A stretch of DNA of 64,000 nucleotides. It comes from Batillaria attramentaria (Eukaryota > Mollusca > Gastropoda > Batillariidae). The position numbers were made by a program, and so were the translations under genes. The stretch lies in contig JACVVK020000498.1 in NCBI GenBank assembly GCA_018292915.2, positions 80,001 through 144,000 of the forward strand, read 5' to 3'. Below, piece by piece: positions 36,701-48,830 of the stretch (positions within the stretch are counted from its first letter, which is position 1; the number at the start of each line of letters is the position of its first letter). The notes beneath the pieces are model-generated. The model searched no databases. It was not told where the DNA came from and saw only the letters and a list, made by a program, of their open reading frames with translations.

Positions 36701-39700
36701 CACTCCCCCATTTAGCCTCTCTGTGGAAGCCGGTCGTGTTGTCATATTGCGTGAACTAGAGCAGTCAAAAGCTGGGTTTGTGTGTCTAGGCAAACGACCA
36801 AAATAACCAGTAAGTAAAGACACCCCCCCCCCCAACCCCTCCCCAGCGCCGTGTGATGTTACAAGGACATGTAACCTGCACAAGATGTGGACGCGAACCA
36901 CAGTGGAGCCGGAGAGACGCTGTGGTTACACGCAGGTAATTTACATGTCCATGTGAGGTCCTTCTCAAGGCAACCTTTACTCATCACCTTTCGCAGACCC
37001 ACAAAAACCTCAGTCGAACTGATGAGACGGGGCACGTTTCACTGTGTGTCTTGTTTATACAGACCATTTCCTTGCCAGGTACTGTTTCTAGTGAGGTCTA
37101 TACGTGTGGGAGGGAATTTCAACGCTGATCCGTTGTTTCCTTCTTAGCGTGTTTGTTTTTCGGGTTCAGACAACAGGTTACTGAAATGACCGCTGTCTCC
37201 TTCAAACGGCAAAGTGTTGATCAGTCCGGCGAGACCTTTCTAGGTTAGCCTACCAATCGTTTTCCCCTTATTGACAATAAAACTGAGGCTGCAACAGATG
37301 GGAAAGGGAAAAATCAGGTTACTGGAGCAGCCTACGGGAACAAGAGGCTTAGGAAACCAACTAGGAAATGCTGTTTGCAACTTGCAGTGGATGTGTTCAG
37401 TCATCACCCACATCTTTCTGGTTATCTCTGTCATTACTTGCTGTCGATCAGTGATCAGAATTTGACAGCCAATCAAAGACAGATTCGTGATGCTTCCGGG
37501 CCCAATCTGGTCATGTGGCAAGTTAGCCAGGTGCTAGCTCTCTTCTGATGTGTCTACAGCAGCACGGACAGCTGATGTTTCTGACAGAAAGCACAAGCAC
37601 TATTTGGCCAGGATAAAAAGAACAGAACGGGTGAGTGCGCGCTTGTACGACATAGCGTGGTGGAACTGAGCAGTTGTGAATAATAATTATTATTTACTGA
37701 GCACCTTGTGACATAGCATTTCCTCGGCCGTCTTGGCTACGACGTCTAGCTTGTGTTAGCGAGTAAGGGGCTAGTTTATTGGGTACTGTTTTTGTACTAC
37801 AAAGGGACCGCAAGCTGTGACACAGAGGCAGAAAGGTGGGTGGCGGGGGGTACACACCATATGCTGCTGACGACCTAAGGACATCAAAGTGTCAACCTGT
37901 GTAACGTTTAATCGGCTTGAGTGCCGCGAGCTCGCTGTAATTAACCTGACAAATCTAGGTTTCTTGTGCCCGTAACATCTGACAATACACAGCTTGTGAC
38001 CAAATGCCCGAGATCAATCAGCGTTGGACTTGTAGGCTGCACATTTTGTTGAAGTTGTCGTTTCTATTTTGTAGGTAGGTCTACTTCTGCAGGTCTGTAA
38101 CACTTCGGTTTATCATTCTCTCTGCTTCGACACGTCTTCACCCTCTTTGCAAATTTATTGACTGGCTTTATTGGCGACTGCTCTGGTGGATTGTACTCAC
38201 AGCTCTTGACTGTACATAAAGGTGTGAATATATTATACATAACTGTATATGAAGTTAACTCTCTGCAGCAGCTGAACAATAAAGGCAGAGGGCGCGGATT
38301 TCACAACCGGCTGATTATCAGATTTGTGACAGGAAATTGTCATTTCCACAACTGACCAGAAGCATGCTTGGCACTACGTGAGTGAGTTGGCTTGTACATT
38401 CTCTTTGTCGTGGGTCAGCTGTCTGATGCTATTTAGTGGCGTAAAGCAAATAATTTTACACCCTTCTTTACACGTTTACACTGTTAGACATGCATGTGAG
38501 CTTGTGTGTGAAGTTTATTCTTTCAGTGCAAAGATTCTGAGTTTCTTTATCTTATGAAGGTCATAAACAGAACACACTAATAAGTGTAAGATGTGCCCTC
38601 CCCCCCCCGCCCTCCCCCCCCCCCCCCCCCCCCCGCAAACAAGGAGAGATGAAATGAAAGGAAATAATAATTACACAACCGACACTTCTTCCACCACACA
38701 TTTCTTTCACCGAACCCCCCCCCCCCCCTCCTCCCCGCCTCACCCCCGAGGCTTTCCTCTTCAGCACCTTCGGAAAATGTTTAGAGCGTTCGCATTATAT
38801 AATCGGAGAAAGGGAAACCCGTGTCAAACACTGGTCAGATTCCTGCTCGACCACTCTCAAGCTCTCAAGAGGTGCTTGGCAGCGCTATTAGGGTGAAACA
38901 GCTCCATCACCTTTGTCCACTATAGCGATGTACGTGCCCTGATCTTTTATACCGTGTGTTGGGATCGGCAATCCTGATCCGATTTTTGGCCTGCTATGTC
39001 AAGCGTGACCGGGTCCGCAAGATAAAGCGACTGTATGCCCCCGTGTCAAGGTGACAGAAGCGGGTATGCATTGTGCGAGTATACCTGTCTCCTCAGTGCC
39101 TGTCTCAAACTGGGGCTGATACTAGTACACCCTAGAAGCACCAACCAGTCACGTTTCGCTTCATTCCGGTCTTAGTGTTTTGTTTTTTTCCCCTGTGGTC
39201 TACCAACGAAGAATATATAGTAGTGGTCATAATAATACTATTCTCATTGTTATGATTCTTTCGTTCCTCTCGCAAAACTTGAACGAAATCAAACATTTCA
39301 AACGAAAACGGAAAGGAGAAAATGAAACAAACAAAAACCGTAAACCCAACCCGCTGGTGCTCAGTAAACTTCACTATTGACTACTGTGTGGGTACATATT
39401 TCCTGTCTGTCTTAAAAATGAGGCTGATACTGTCTGTCAGCTGTAAACAGCTGCCAAGTATTTATGCAGCTGTAATAATCCCACATCCGTCTGCTGCACG
39501 TTCTCCGTCTGTAACTTCTATTCATTTCCTCTTTTTGCTGTCGCTAATGACCGTTGAGACACGCTGATGAGTCGCCCACTTCCTACTGCGACTACCGTCT
39601 GTAGGTCGGCTTCTCTCTTGCCTGACGCCAGACGATCAGAACATAGGGTTGATGTGCATGGACTTGCGTTTAGTTCTGTGAAAATGTTAGGCCAAAACGC

Positions 39701-39985
39701 TCTCACAGGGTCCCGCACTGACAAACCTGTATGTATCGTAAGCATGTAGTGTTTTGCGTAAACTCTTTTAGAAATTTCGCATGACCCCATGCATGCTGAC
39801 CCAGCCTTGGTGATAGGTCAGCCGATACACGTGATAACACTGTCTGCCTTTCAGGACAGTCTGGGTACTATGCATTGTGGGATCGTCGTAGGGATTCTGT
39901 GAACGCATATGGGGGTCCTTGCGTTGAGACGGCATTTTGACTGCCTTTCCACATTGTCATTATAAGCCGGTAAGGTGTGGGCCGT
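33730..39985. other. Longest stretch without a recognised repeat or gene
   Basis: About 6 kb of ordinary composition with poly-C runs near 36822-36833, 38602-38634 and 38717-38730. No exon, RNA gene or dispersed-repeat copy recognised. It could be intron or intergenic DNA. Confidence 0.55.
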
Positions 39986-40386
39986 GCGTAATAATAATAA
40001 TAATAATAATAAACGCACTAGTATAGGCGCTTAATCCCAATATTTCGCACAAAGCGCCGTGAGCTAAACCCAAACACGCACGCTCACGTGAATCACACGC
40101 ATTCTCTCAGACACTGGACACGAACATTACAATCAAGTCCTGCGGAGGGCCAGCTTAGCAGTTTCAGATTCGGGATTTTAGATTTGTGTTTATTTCCCAA
40201 TTTTGTGAGCTGAACAGTTCCAGAGCAGAGTGGGAGGAAGCCGGAGTACCCGGAGAGAACCCCCGGCGGTCAGCCCGAATGAACGGTGCCACGTACGAGA
40301 AAGAAAAATTCTTTGCCGCGTGTGGAACTCGAACCTGACCTCTCGCATTGGTGACAAATTCTTACCACTACACCACCGACCGCCCT
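39986..40386 (-). mobile_element. SINE-B (tRNA-derived), full length, with (ATT)n tail
   Basis: On the reverse strand the head reads GGTCGGTGGTGTAGTGGTAA with a B box GGTTCGAGTTCC (complement at 40324-40335). The body passes through CTCTCCGGGTACTCCGGC and GAATGCGTGTGATTCACGTG to AGGCGCTTTGTGC-type sequence and ends in (TTA)n. Its length of about 400 bp and its 3' trinucleotide tail fit a SINE mobilised by a LINE with a short-repeat tail. Confidence 0.8.
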
Positions 40387-43146
40387 ACTTTGCCGCTGCA
40401 CAAGATGGTTGTAAAAATGTTTACGACTGTAATTTATGACCGGTCAGTGCAGACATTTCACAAAGAAAACCCCACAGCGATCTGTCCGTTTACTGCGCAC
40501 TTCAAACTGGCGTCATAAACTCCCCTTGTCGGCACTCTGACAAGCAGACCAGTCCCCTCGCTTCCATCTTCAGAAACAACTTCGACGACGACGACGACAA
40601 TAACAGCAACAACAAAAACAACAACAAAACAACAACAATTCGGTAAACGAGAACACTTTTGAGATTTGTTGGTTGCTTTTGTTGTTTCCTGAAAATATGA
40701 GGACAAAATAACGATGAGATAGTTGAGGATGGCTTTGCCGGAAAAGGTGAAGTTTTTGTCTGACTTGGGGGGTTAACCTGTACCACTCGTTGACATGCAT
40801 GTGACAAGCGTCGAGTGGCGGAGGAGGTCCCTGGCCGTCCGCGGAAGTCTGTGGTCACGCAGGCAAGCCGTACCATGTACCGTCAAATTGTAAAAGAGCC
40901 TAAGTGCTTGACAAATCCATGTGGCCTCAGCCTTTTTACCAGATGACGGTACAGGTGTCCGCGCTTTGCTATTTCGGACAGTCCCTAGTGTCCTCCCTAC
41001 CACTAACCCCGTGGTCACAAAACGTGTCTCCGATCTCCCCCCCCCCCTCACCGCCTTCCCCTCCCGGCCCACCTCTTTCCCCCCTTCCGCCAACTGTCTT
41101 TCCCTCCTGTCAGTGACGGGACTGTGGTGGGTGGTGTGGAGCCAGCAGTCCCAAGTGTCGACTGCAGACCGTGGTCCCGCATGCCTGCCTTAGTGCTCAC
41201 TGTTTTCTTATGCACACAGACACAACCACACTCGCTTCAGTCACGGCGTTTTGTCTGTCAGTAATGACCAGTTTGTTGTGAACTCCTCCTCTGCCTAAAG
41301 CGGGCGGTATGAAGTTGACGTGAACTGTTGCAAGAAACCTGTATGGACATAATGAGTGTGTTGACGGGAGTTTGCAAACACCATGCGTCTGTGATATCTA
41401 AGGTAAGTCGGGGAGTCTAGCTAGGGTTATGTCGATCCGTGTCTACTGTTTGTTTTCAATACTCCTGACCTAATTTTGCTTTCGCTCAAAGTTGAAGGTG
41501 GATAAGGAATGTGGTAAAGAGATGAAAGCTAGCAAATACCACGTCATATTAAAGTTGTTTTCTGTCGAAACGTTGGGCCATTGTTTCGGGGGTAGTCAGT
41601 ACGTTTGTCACTGTGGATATGACATTGTATGAATATGTGGACGTACGCCGTTTGCCTCCAGATAAAATCATTATTGCTTTGAACGTCATGTTTTCTTCAA
41701 AATGCGCTTTCAAGAACTGCTACACTGCGTCATACGTAGCAAGAAAGTGCATGTGGAACTGTAGGAGTGTAGGTGGTGTAACTTGCTTTGAACACCGTAC
41801 GTCATAACTTCTGTAATGTTTTGAAGCAGAGTTGTCCGCTTCACTTATAAACACTTCCCACCTACTTCTCTTTGTTCTTTAATAGTTTTTCTTTCTTTCT
41901 TTCTTTCTTTTTTGAAACTGTTTGTAGTATTTCTCTATGACTGTATATGGCGTTGCACGGATGTCCCCCGGTGGTCGGTGAAGCAGAACTTTTCGTTGCT
42001 GTGTTGGTTGCTGGTGTCTGATAGTATTTTATGACCGTCTTTATGACCATTGTCTGTCACCACGCCTCACTACTGTTGTAGCAGCAAATCGCTCGGCTTT
42101 CAGAGGCGGGCCGTGTCTCAAGTGAAACTGGAATGCACCTATATCACAGGGGGTTAAACAAAATGGCGGCGATTTTCATGTTATACATGCATTTTGTTTT
42201 TATGTCTCAACTCGTAAGGCGCTTGCTGCTTGCTCTGTGCAGGGACAAGCGCCCTAGAAGTGAATTTTATTATTATTATTATTGCCACTTGTAACGAGTC
42301 GGAATCGAAGAAATTCTCTCTCTCTCTCTCTCTCTCTCTTCTCTTATTTCGAAGCTTAGCAACGGAAAATTTTAAACTGATACGTACGCCAAAAATGTCC
42401 ACCGTTGAAAAATAAAGTACTAAAAATATTAGTGGCACTTCCTTTGACCAGACAGTGGCACTGTCATTTACTCCGTTGACCAAACAAGTGGCACTCCATT
42501 TGACCATTTTCCAGTCTGAGTGGCACTTTGTTTGATCAACAAAATAATTTAATTTCCTCGTTTGTATAACACAGGGACTGTTTATGAGCATCAGTTCTCC
42601 AGCCTTTGCGAACACATCACAACGCTCACAGACCCATGCATGCTCAAACTTCAGAAATATGACGTTATTTCAGACGGTTCGTGGTGGCAACTCTCGGAAC
42701 GATAGTGGCACTTCGTTTGACCGTGGCTTTTTGTTTTTTCACCCCCGTGTATATGGACGGGTTGCTCAGTGTTTTGCCCCGTGTATCGTCTGGACGACTG
42801 GACTGTGCAGCATCGCTGTGGAATGAAACTGACTGGTTTAAGCAAACACACGCGTCTCCCCCCGATAAGACGGAGGAAAAAGTGGCTTTGTTTTGGTTTG
42901 AAGGGCCGTGATTGACAAGTAGTGTGAAGTATTTGTTTTTTTGTTCTGCAGGCAAATACTAAGGGGAAGTGACGTCATCTGCTGGTCAGGTTTGTGGTCA
43001 AGGGGTTTGGAGTATGCACTTCAAAGGGAAACATGTCGGTTGCTAGTTTTGTTGATCGCGTGTGGCGTTTAGAGCTCGCTCGCTCGCTCTGTCTATCTCT
43101 GTGAGTCTGTGTGCATGTACAGGCGCATAGCGCACTGCTGTTGTCA

Positions 43147-43148
<2 letters not shown>

Positions 43149-43241
<93 letters not shown>
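43149..43241. repeat. (GT)n(GA)n microsatellite
   Basis: About 68 bp GT followed by about 24 bp GA; same compound order as 28173. Confidence 0.95.
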
Positions 43242-43242
<1 letters not shown>

Positions 43243-44701
43243 TCTCAAACCACAATAAGCGAATCGAACAACTGAAACTGCAAATCGCCGTTAAGAAATC
43301 TCGCGTATCACTTTCAACACAGAAAAATACCTTACTTGTTCAACAGTGACCTGTCAGTTTTATCGTCTTGTCGTCAGATGGTTTTAACCAGAACCAGAGC
43401 TCCCGAATGGCAACCGTTAAAACCCAAAACAGAGATAGCGATTGTCAATGTTTGCATACGAACACGGACCCGGACCCTCTTACCCTAGCCAGGAGAGTTT
43501 CGTCCTTCAGGACGTCCGCCGCCTGACGTTGATAGGTCTTTGCTGTGAGTCTTTACCTGTGGTGGATGTTGACACAACACTGATAACACCTTCCTTCACT
43601 GTGTGTGTACCCGGCTGTCCACTTCTGTGCCGTTTCAATAAACCAGCTCTCCACTGAAAGCTTCTTCAGAACTGAGATTCATATATCTGACGACGCTAAT
43701 CCTTGTGCTGGCGACAGCAGTTCTTTCAGTACGATGTTTGTGAATGAAATGTGGGGTCGTTATGTGAAATCTGTTCTGCACAGCGTGTCCTCAATGGTTG
43801 GGCAATAACCCGCTGTTTCACTACAGTGCAATTCGTAAGAGTCTTGCTAGGCTCTCTTTGTGTAATCAATAATATGGGTGAGGGGCCCTCTAGTGGAGTA
43901 CTAATGCTGGAGATACGTGTGGTTAAACTGGCGTACATATGACCGCTCGCAATGTTCACATCAATTCCGAAATGATCATGAATTTGCGTGATTCACTGTT
44001 CGCGTCCAAGTAGTCGTTTGAACGAAGACAACAGTTTGTACGGCTCAGAACAAACAGCTCAGAGAGAGAGAGAGAGAGATCCGAATTTAACAGGTCGTGA
44101 ATAATGACTATTTGCTTTATTTGCTCCACACTGTGACTGAGCTCCACAGCAAGTCTTGCTGAAGAGACGAGGTGACTGCTGACGTGTAGAGCGACAACTT
44201 TTATTGATGTCACTACAAGGAACCTCAGTTGCCACGAGCTCAACAGTGATCATAGTTTAAGTCGCTCAGGCCTTGCCCTCTGTTAATTTCCCTCGGCTGT
44301 GATGGACAGGTTCCGAAAGACGATATTGACAACTCCTTCAGTTTGCAGCCAGGTAACGGGATATTGCTCTGTCGTGACAAACAGGTCACGTCGTCAGCAT
44401 TGTATAAGGCAGTATAGGTATAGCGTGGTAGTAGCAGACGCATGCATGAGACTTGCCGCTTTGGTGAGATCTTTCGTAACTGGTTATACTATGTGTGGAG
44501 GCGAAACGTGTGCGAAGTCAGCATGTCATGTGCGGGTAAGTGCCGTTACTTGTGTATAATCTATTGTCCGGGTTACGCCTGATCTCAGCTAGTTAAAGGT
44601 CATAGTCTGTGGTTTTTGTATCCTTGAACTTCATCAGAAAAGTTCCGGCGATTGATCTTTGATTCACTGTTCCTCCAATCTCTCTCTCCGCTCTCTCACC
44701 G

Positions 44702-44702
<1 letters not shown>

Positions 44703-44742
<40 letters not shown>
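44703..44742. repeat. (CA)n microsatellite
   Basis: 40 bp of CA after a CT-rich stretch. Confidence 0.95.
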
Positions 44743-44744
<2 letters not shown>

Positions 44745-45671
44745 GGTAGCGGGAGAAGGGGGAGATGGGGGAGGGCGAGAGGATACATGTGGTAAATGTA
44801 AGTCAAAGAAGACAGTAATCGGGCCGCACGTGTATGACAAACGTGCCGCAGGACCTATGATTGTCACAGACTGTGTGCCGGTGCCAGAAGTACCAGCAGT
44901 GCATGTCGGTGTGGCCAGCAGTCTCCCTGCCATCACACCGGCTGGCTGAGCCAGTGTACGCTCTATGTCCTATCATTCCTCTTCACCACCCTGCCTTCAC
45001 CCTACAGCCACACACACACACACACACACACACTCTCTCTCCCCACTACAGTAAGGCATAGAGCGTTTCCCTACCTGTGGAACTAATAGCCGGGTGCCGT
45101 CATGCATGTGATCACTTTCTCTGGGGCAGAAGATCTGGCTGGGTCTGCTCCTAATCTGTGCCTGTTTCACTTATCATCGTCAGTCCTTCGTTTCCAGGGA
45201 GCCAGCTCAACTCTTCCCTTGCCTAACTATACAGAAGGAATGGTCGCGTCAGTCTAGTGCATGCAATTTACGGCGCTTTTCGTCAGACTTCTATGTGAGC
45301 ACTGAAAGTGAAAAGGCAGAAACAGGCGCGTAGTGCCAACACACCTGGACCGATTTTTGTGTGGAGATAAACTTTCTCTGATGTATTCCACAGTCCTGTT
45401 TTCTCCACCGGTGCCTTATCTCTGAGACAGAAAAGGCCAAAGGTGTTGCCTGTATTCCCTAGTGGTGCTCTACACAGGGCTACTGTTGCTCCACAAAAGG
45501 ACGAAGCATATGAGAGTTCCGGGAAAACCGATACGCGAAATGTGCAGCACGTAAAGAGTCACGTAGCACCGAAGGTATTCAGGATCAAAGCCTGTGCCTG
45601 AAAGTTGAGTAGAGACTGAGAGAAGAGACCAGGTGTGTGTGTGGTGTATCTGGCAACACATCACTCCCACA

Positions 45672-45684
45672 ATGCCGATATCAG
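45672..45684 (+). CDS. Candidate short first coding exon (MPIS) for the 51383 exon
   Basis: An ATG in a fair context (CCCACAATGC) is followed by four codons and one extra base, then the perfect donor CAG|GTGAGT. The overhanging G would join the GG at 51383 to make a Gly codon, giving MPISG followed by LYITNRRL. An in-frame stop at 45606 with no intervening ATG makes this the first Met of its frame. The intron would be about 5.7 kb. Consensus donors occur by chance in this much DNA, so the link is only an inference from phase and order. Confidence 0.25.
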
Positions 45685-47770
45685 GTGAGTATCTCAGCTA
45701 ATCTTGTCGTCCTGAAGAGTACAGATTTAGCCTCCGGTTGTTCTCAAGATGTCACGTTGATCAACGCGTTATTGAGTAGGCGCAAACCTGCTCTTTTAGA
45801 GTTATTTATTTATTTATTTTCTTTTATTGTTTTGCTGTACCGTTTCATGTTGAATGCTGTTCTGCACGTTCTTTCACCATCGGTTGAAGGAGATCTAATG
45901 TGCTTCTAGTCGCCCAGAACTAAAAAGCAGATCGACCTTTACCTCTATGATACCGCTATTGACAAGGCTAGTGGAGGCCGCAGGGCTGCAGAAAGACAAT
46001 GCTGTCGATAATAATCATCATTCACTCTGCTGCGTGGACCCGCCTCATGTCAGTTGTCGGCAGAAGCTCTGAAGTTGTCATTCGTCTTCTTTTGAGAAAT
46101 AACTCTTGTTTGTGGCATTCTGACCATTACCTTTCGCGGCCCTCAGTCAGCTGTAGATCTCAGTAGTTCCTTGCGTTGTCCGCCGCACAGGTATCTGGGT
46201 GTTATCTCTTACAGTAGCCAGATCTAACCCCTACCTTTACCTGTCACATTGTTTGGTTTAGATCTAACCTTGCCGTGACCTGCCTTGACTCTCAGCGCCC
46301 CCACTAGGCCTAGGTGCTGTGTCATGCAGGGCGTGGTGTTTGCTCCCTGCCCTGAGGGCGATCAGTCAGACATATTTCATCCTCTCATGACCCTTTACAC
46401 GCTTACTGACTGACGGCCAATTGTGTTTGGGGGGGGGGGGGGGGGAACTGATCAGTCGCTGTCTCCGTGGTGAGTTGTGAGACTGGAATTACGGGACCTA
46501 GTTGCGACTAGCGTGGACTGTGAAAATTGCCGGCCGTAGGCCTACCACTTGGCGCCAGGTCTACCTTGGAGACAGATAATCCCAAATCCTAGAAATGATG
46601 ACAGTATAATGGTGGTTGTAACGGTTGTTTTGCGCGGAATGTGCTGAGAACGACTGTAATGTCGGTCGTGGTGGCTGTTACTTCCTCAACATTTCCAAAA
46701 GAGCGCTGTAGGCAGTCCGTCTAGTCTGTTTTGCTGAACACACAGTATCGATCCTTTTGATCTGTTGCTATGTCTTGACACTACGGCGTAGAGTAGTGAA
46801 ATCAGTCTAGCGGCCGTGGTAAAATGAGCACAGGAATGTTTCTCCACGTAGGTGGTACTGAGGCAGGTGCAAAGACCCGATCTATACAGATGCATCGTTT
46901 TTGGTAGATGTGCAACGTACAACGCTTATTCTTTTTATGATACGAATGGCATTTGACTCTGTTGCAGAAACTTTCAAACAAGTAACGTGAGGACTGACTA
47001 AACATCATTGAAGGCCATAGTCTGGATGAAAAAAAAAAAATGAAAAAATGAAATTATAATTACAATTATGAGTCGCTGCATGAGTACTTAAAACAACAAC
47101 AACAAATGTCAGAAATGTTGTTTCCCTCTTTCAAAGTTTTGTATATCATAGGACGTAAAATCGGACAAATGCTTCCTCTGCAGGAACTAGGTCAGTGTGG
47201 TTTGGTCATAGTAATATCAAAGCTTTTAATCGACAATAATTACCAGCGACATGTGACCCGAGGTGACGATAGATTAGTGACCAGGGGGGCGTGTGATTCT
47301 GCCTGCCTGACTTTCCTCTCCCGTCCTTGTGTCACGGCTCATTGGTTTAGGCCCTGCCGTTGCATACTATTTGCATAAATCGCTTGAACGCCCAATGTTT
47401 ATCCTTGACTTCTCGGACAGTGGCTATACCCGCAGTGTCGGTGTGTGGAGCTTAGGGACGGCTGTAGACTGTAGTGTGGTAAGTACTATAGGGTCACGTG
47501 ATCGGTAAAGTCGTCTTGGATAAAAACAGCGTGGGCAGTATCGGCCGGAGAGAAAGGGGTGAGTGTTACAGAAATAGCTAAATATTTCCGGTGGTATACA
47601 TTTTAGTTTCGTTTAAATTGGCGGGGTTTTTTTTTAACACATGTTGACACGAGGCGGTTCAATGGCCGTTGTTATTTCAATGTTTTGGTGCAACACCCCC
47701 ACCCCTCCCATCTCTCCCCCCCCCCCCCAAACACACACACCAGTACACACGCACACTGCACACCAGTACA

Positions 47771-47773
<3 letters not shown>

Positions 47774-47826
<53 letters not shown>
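47774..47826. repeat. (AC)n microsatellite
   Basis: 53 bp of AC, preceded by poly-C and two CACCAGTACAC units. Confidence 0.95.
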
Positions 47827-47829
<3 letters not shown>

Positions 47830-48222
47830 TTGATAAAACACGATATACATAAACACAATAGATATATACATAAATACACATACATTCTCTGTTTATAGAG
47901 AAGCAACTCGGCTACCGGCTTGCTACTGTCTTCTATCAGCCCAGGTTTGCTCTAATAACATACGTACACCCACGTCACTACCTGTTACTCACAATTCTGG
48001 CATCACACACACTCACACACAGGTAACGCAACCCAAGCAGGCACGCAAGCAGGTAACCTTTACCGGTGCCAAGGTGCAGGCAGGTGAGTGTATACAGCCT
48101 GCTGTGTAGTGAGGGACACGGCTCTAGTCTGTCGTCCTCTGACCCAGGCTGCCGGTACCTCATGAAAAACAGATTTCCTGGTGGTTGTAATGAAGGGGCA
48201 CACGGTAGGGAGATGGAGGGAC

Positions 48223-48355
48223 ACAGCCATGCTTGTAGTCCGCTTAGTGGTCTACAGCCATGCTTGTAGTCCGCTTAGTGGTCTACAGCCATGCTTGTAG
48301 TCCGCTTAGTGGTCTACAGCCATGCTTGTAGTCCGCTTAGTGGTCTACAGCCATT
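48223..48355. repeat. 31-bp minisatellite, about 4.2 copies
   Basis: ACAGCCATGCTTGTAGTCCG plus CTTAGTGGTCT repeats at 48223, 48254, 48285 and 48316, with a partial unit at 48347. The full units appear identical. Confidence 0.95.
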
Positions 48356-48547
48356 AGTCATGTCCAAGCTGTTGCTGATGAAACCCTTCTTCTCTCCAAG
48401 TTTGGGCAAAACTTCTGGAGGTTTATGAATTTGTAATGCTTTTACTGAGCCAGGGATGAAATGTGTCCTGTACAAAATTCTCCATGTGTATTTGGGTACA
48501 AATGTATTTTGGTACTCTGGTCATTTTCAAACACGCCCTTTCGTTCT

Positions 48548-48830
48548 GGGCCCGTATGTAATAGTCGAGGTTAATTTAACCCACGGCTACGGGCCTAACC
48601 CAGACTTGGACAAAAGAACCCCAAAAGCAAAATTAAATAAAAAGGAAACGAAGAAAAGAAGGGAAAATCCTTCTATAACGGCTCAGGCACCTTGCTGGAA
48701 TGGGCACGCTTCCTGATTTAAAACGGCGAAAAACAACAGAAAATTTAACCCTAGAGCTAGTTTAGTTCGTTCGAGGTTAGACTCTAACCCCGGGGCTGAA
48801 AGCCCTAACCTCGACAATACATACGGGCCC
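48548..48830 (+). mobile_element. MITE-like TIR element, copy 4 (best preserved)
   Basis: Begins GGGCCCGTATGTAATAGTCG and ends with the complement, CGACAATACATACGGGCCC, giving inverted termini of about 25 bp over a 283-bp element. The open frame crossing it is incidental. Confidence 0.8.

Larger units (their letters stand above)
40387..45671. other. Non-genic or upstream-gene stretch
   Basis: Contains (TTTC)n near 41885-41910, CT near 42316-42340 and several consensus donors, for example 41403 (AAG|GTAAGT). No exon is certain. Confidence 0.5.

Noticed and set aside
47490..47565. Possible promoter: CACGTG E-box, GATAAAAAC TATA-like box and a GGTGAGT donor downstream
   Set aside because: Such short motifs are expected by chance, and no coding or conserved sequence is linked to them.
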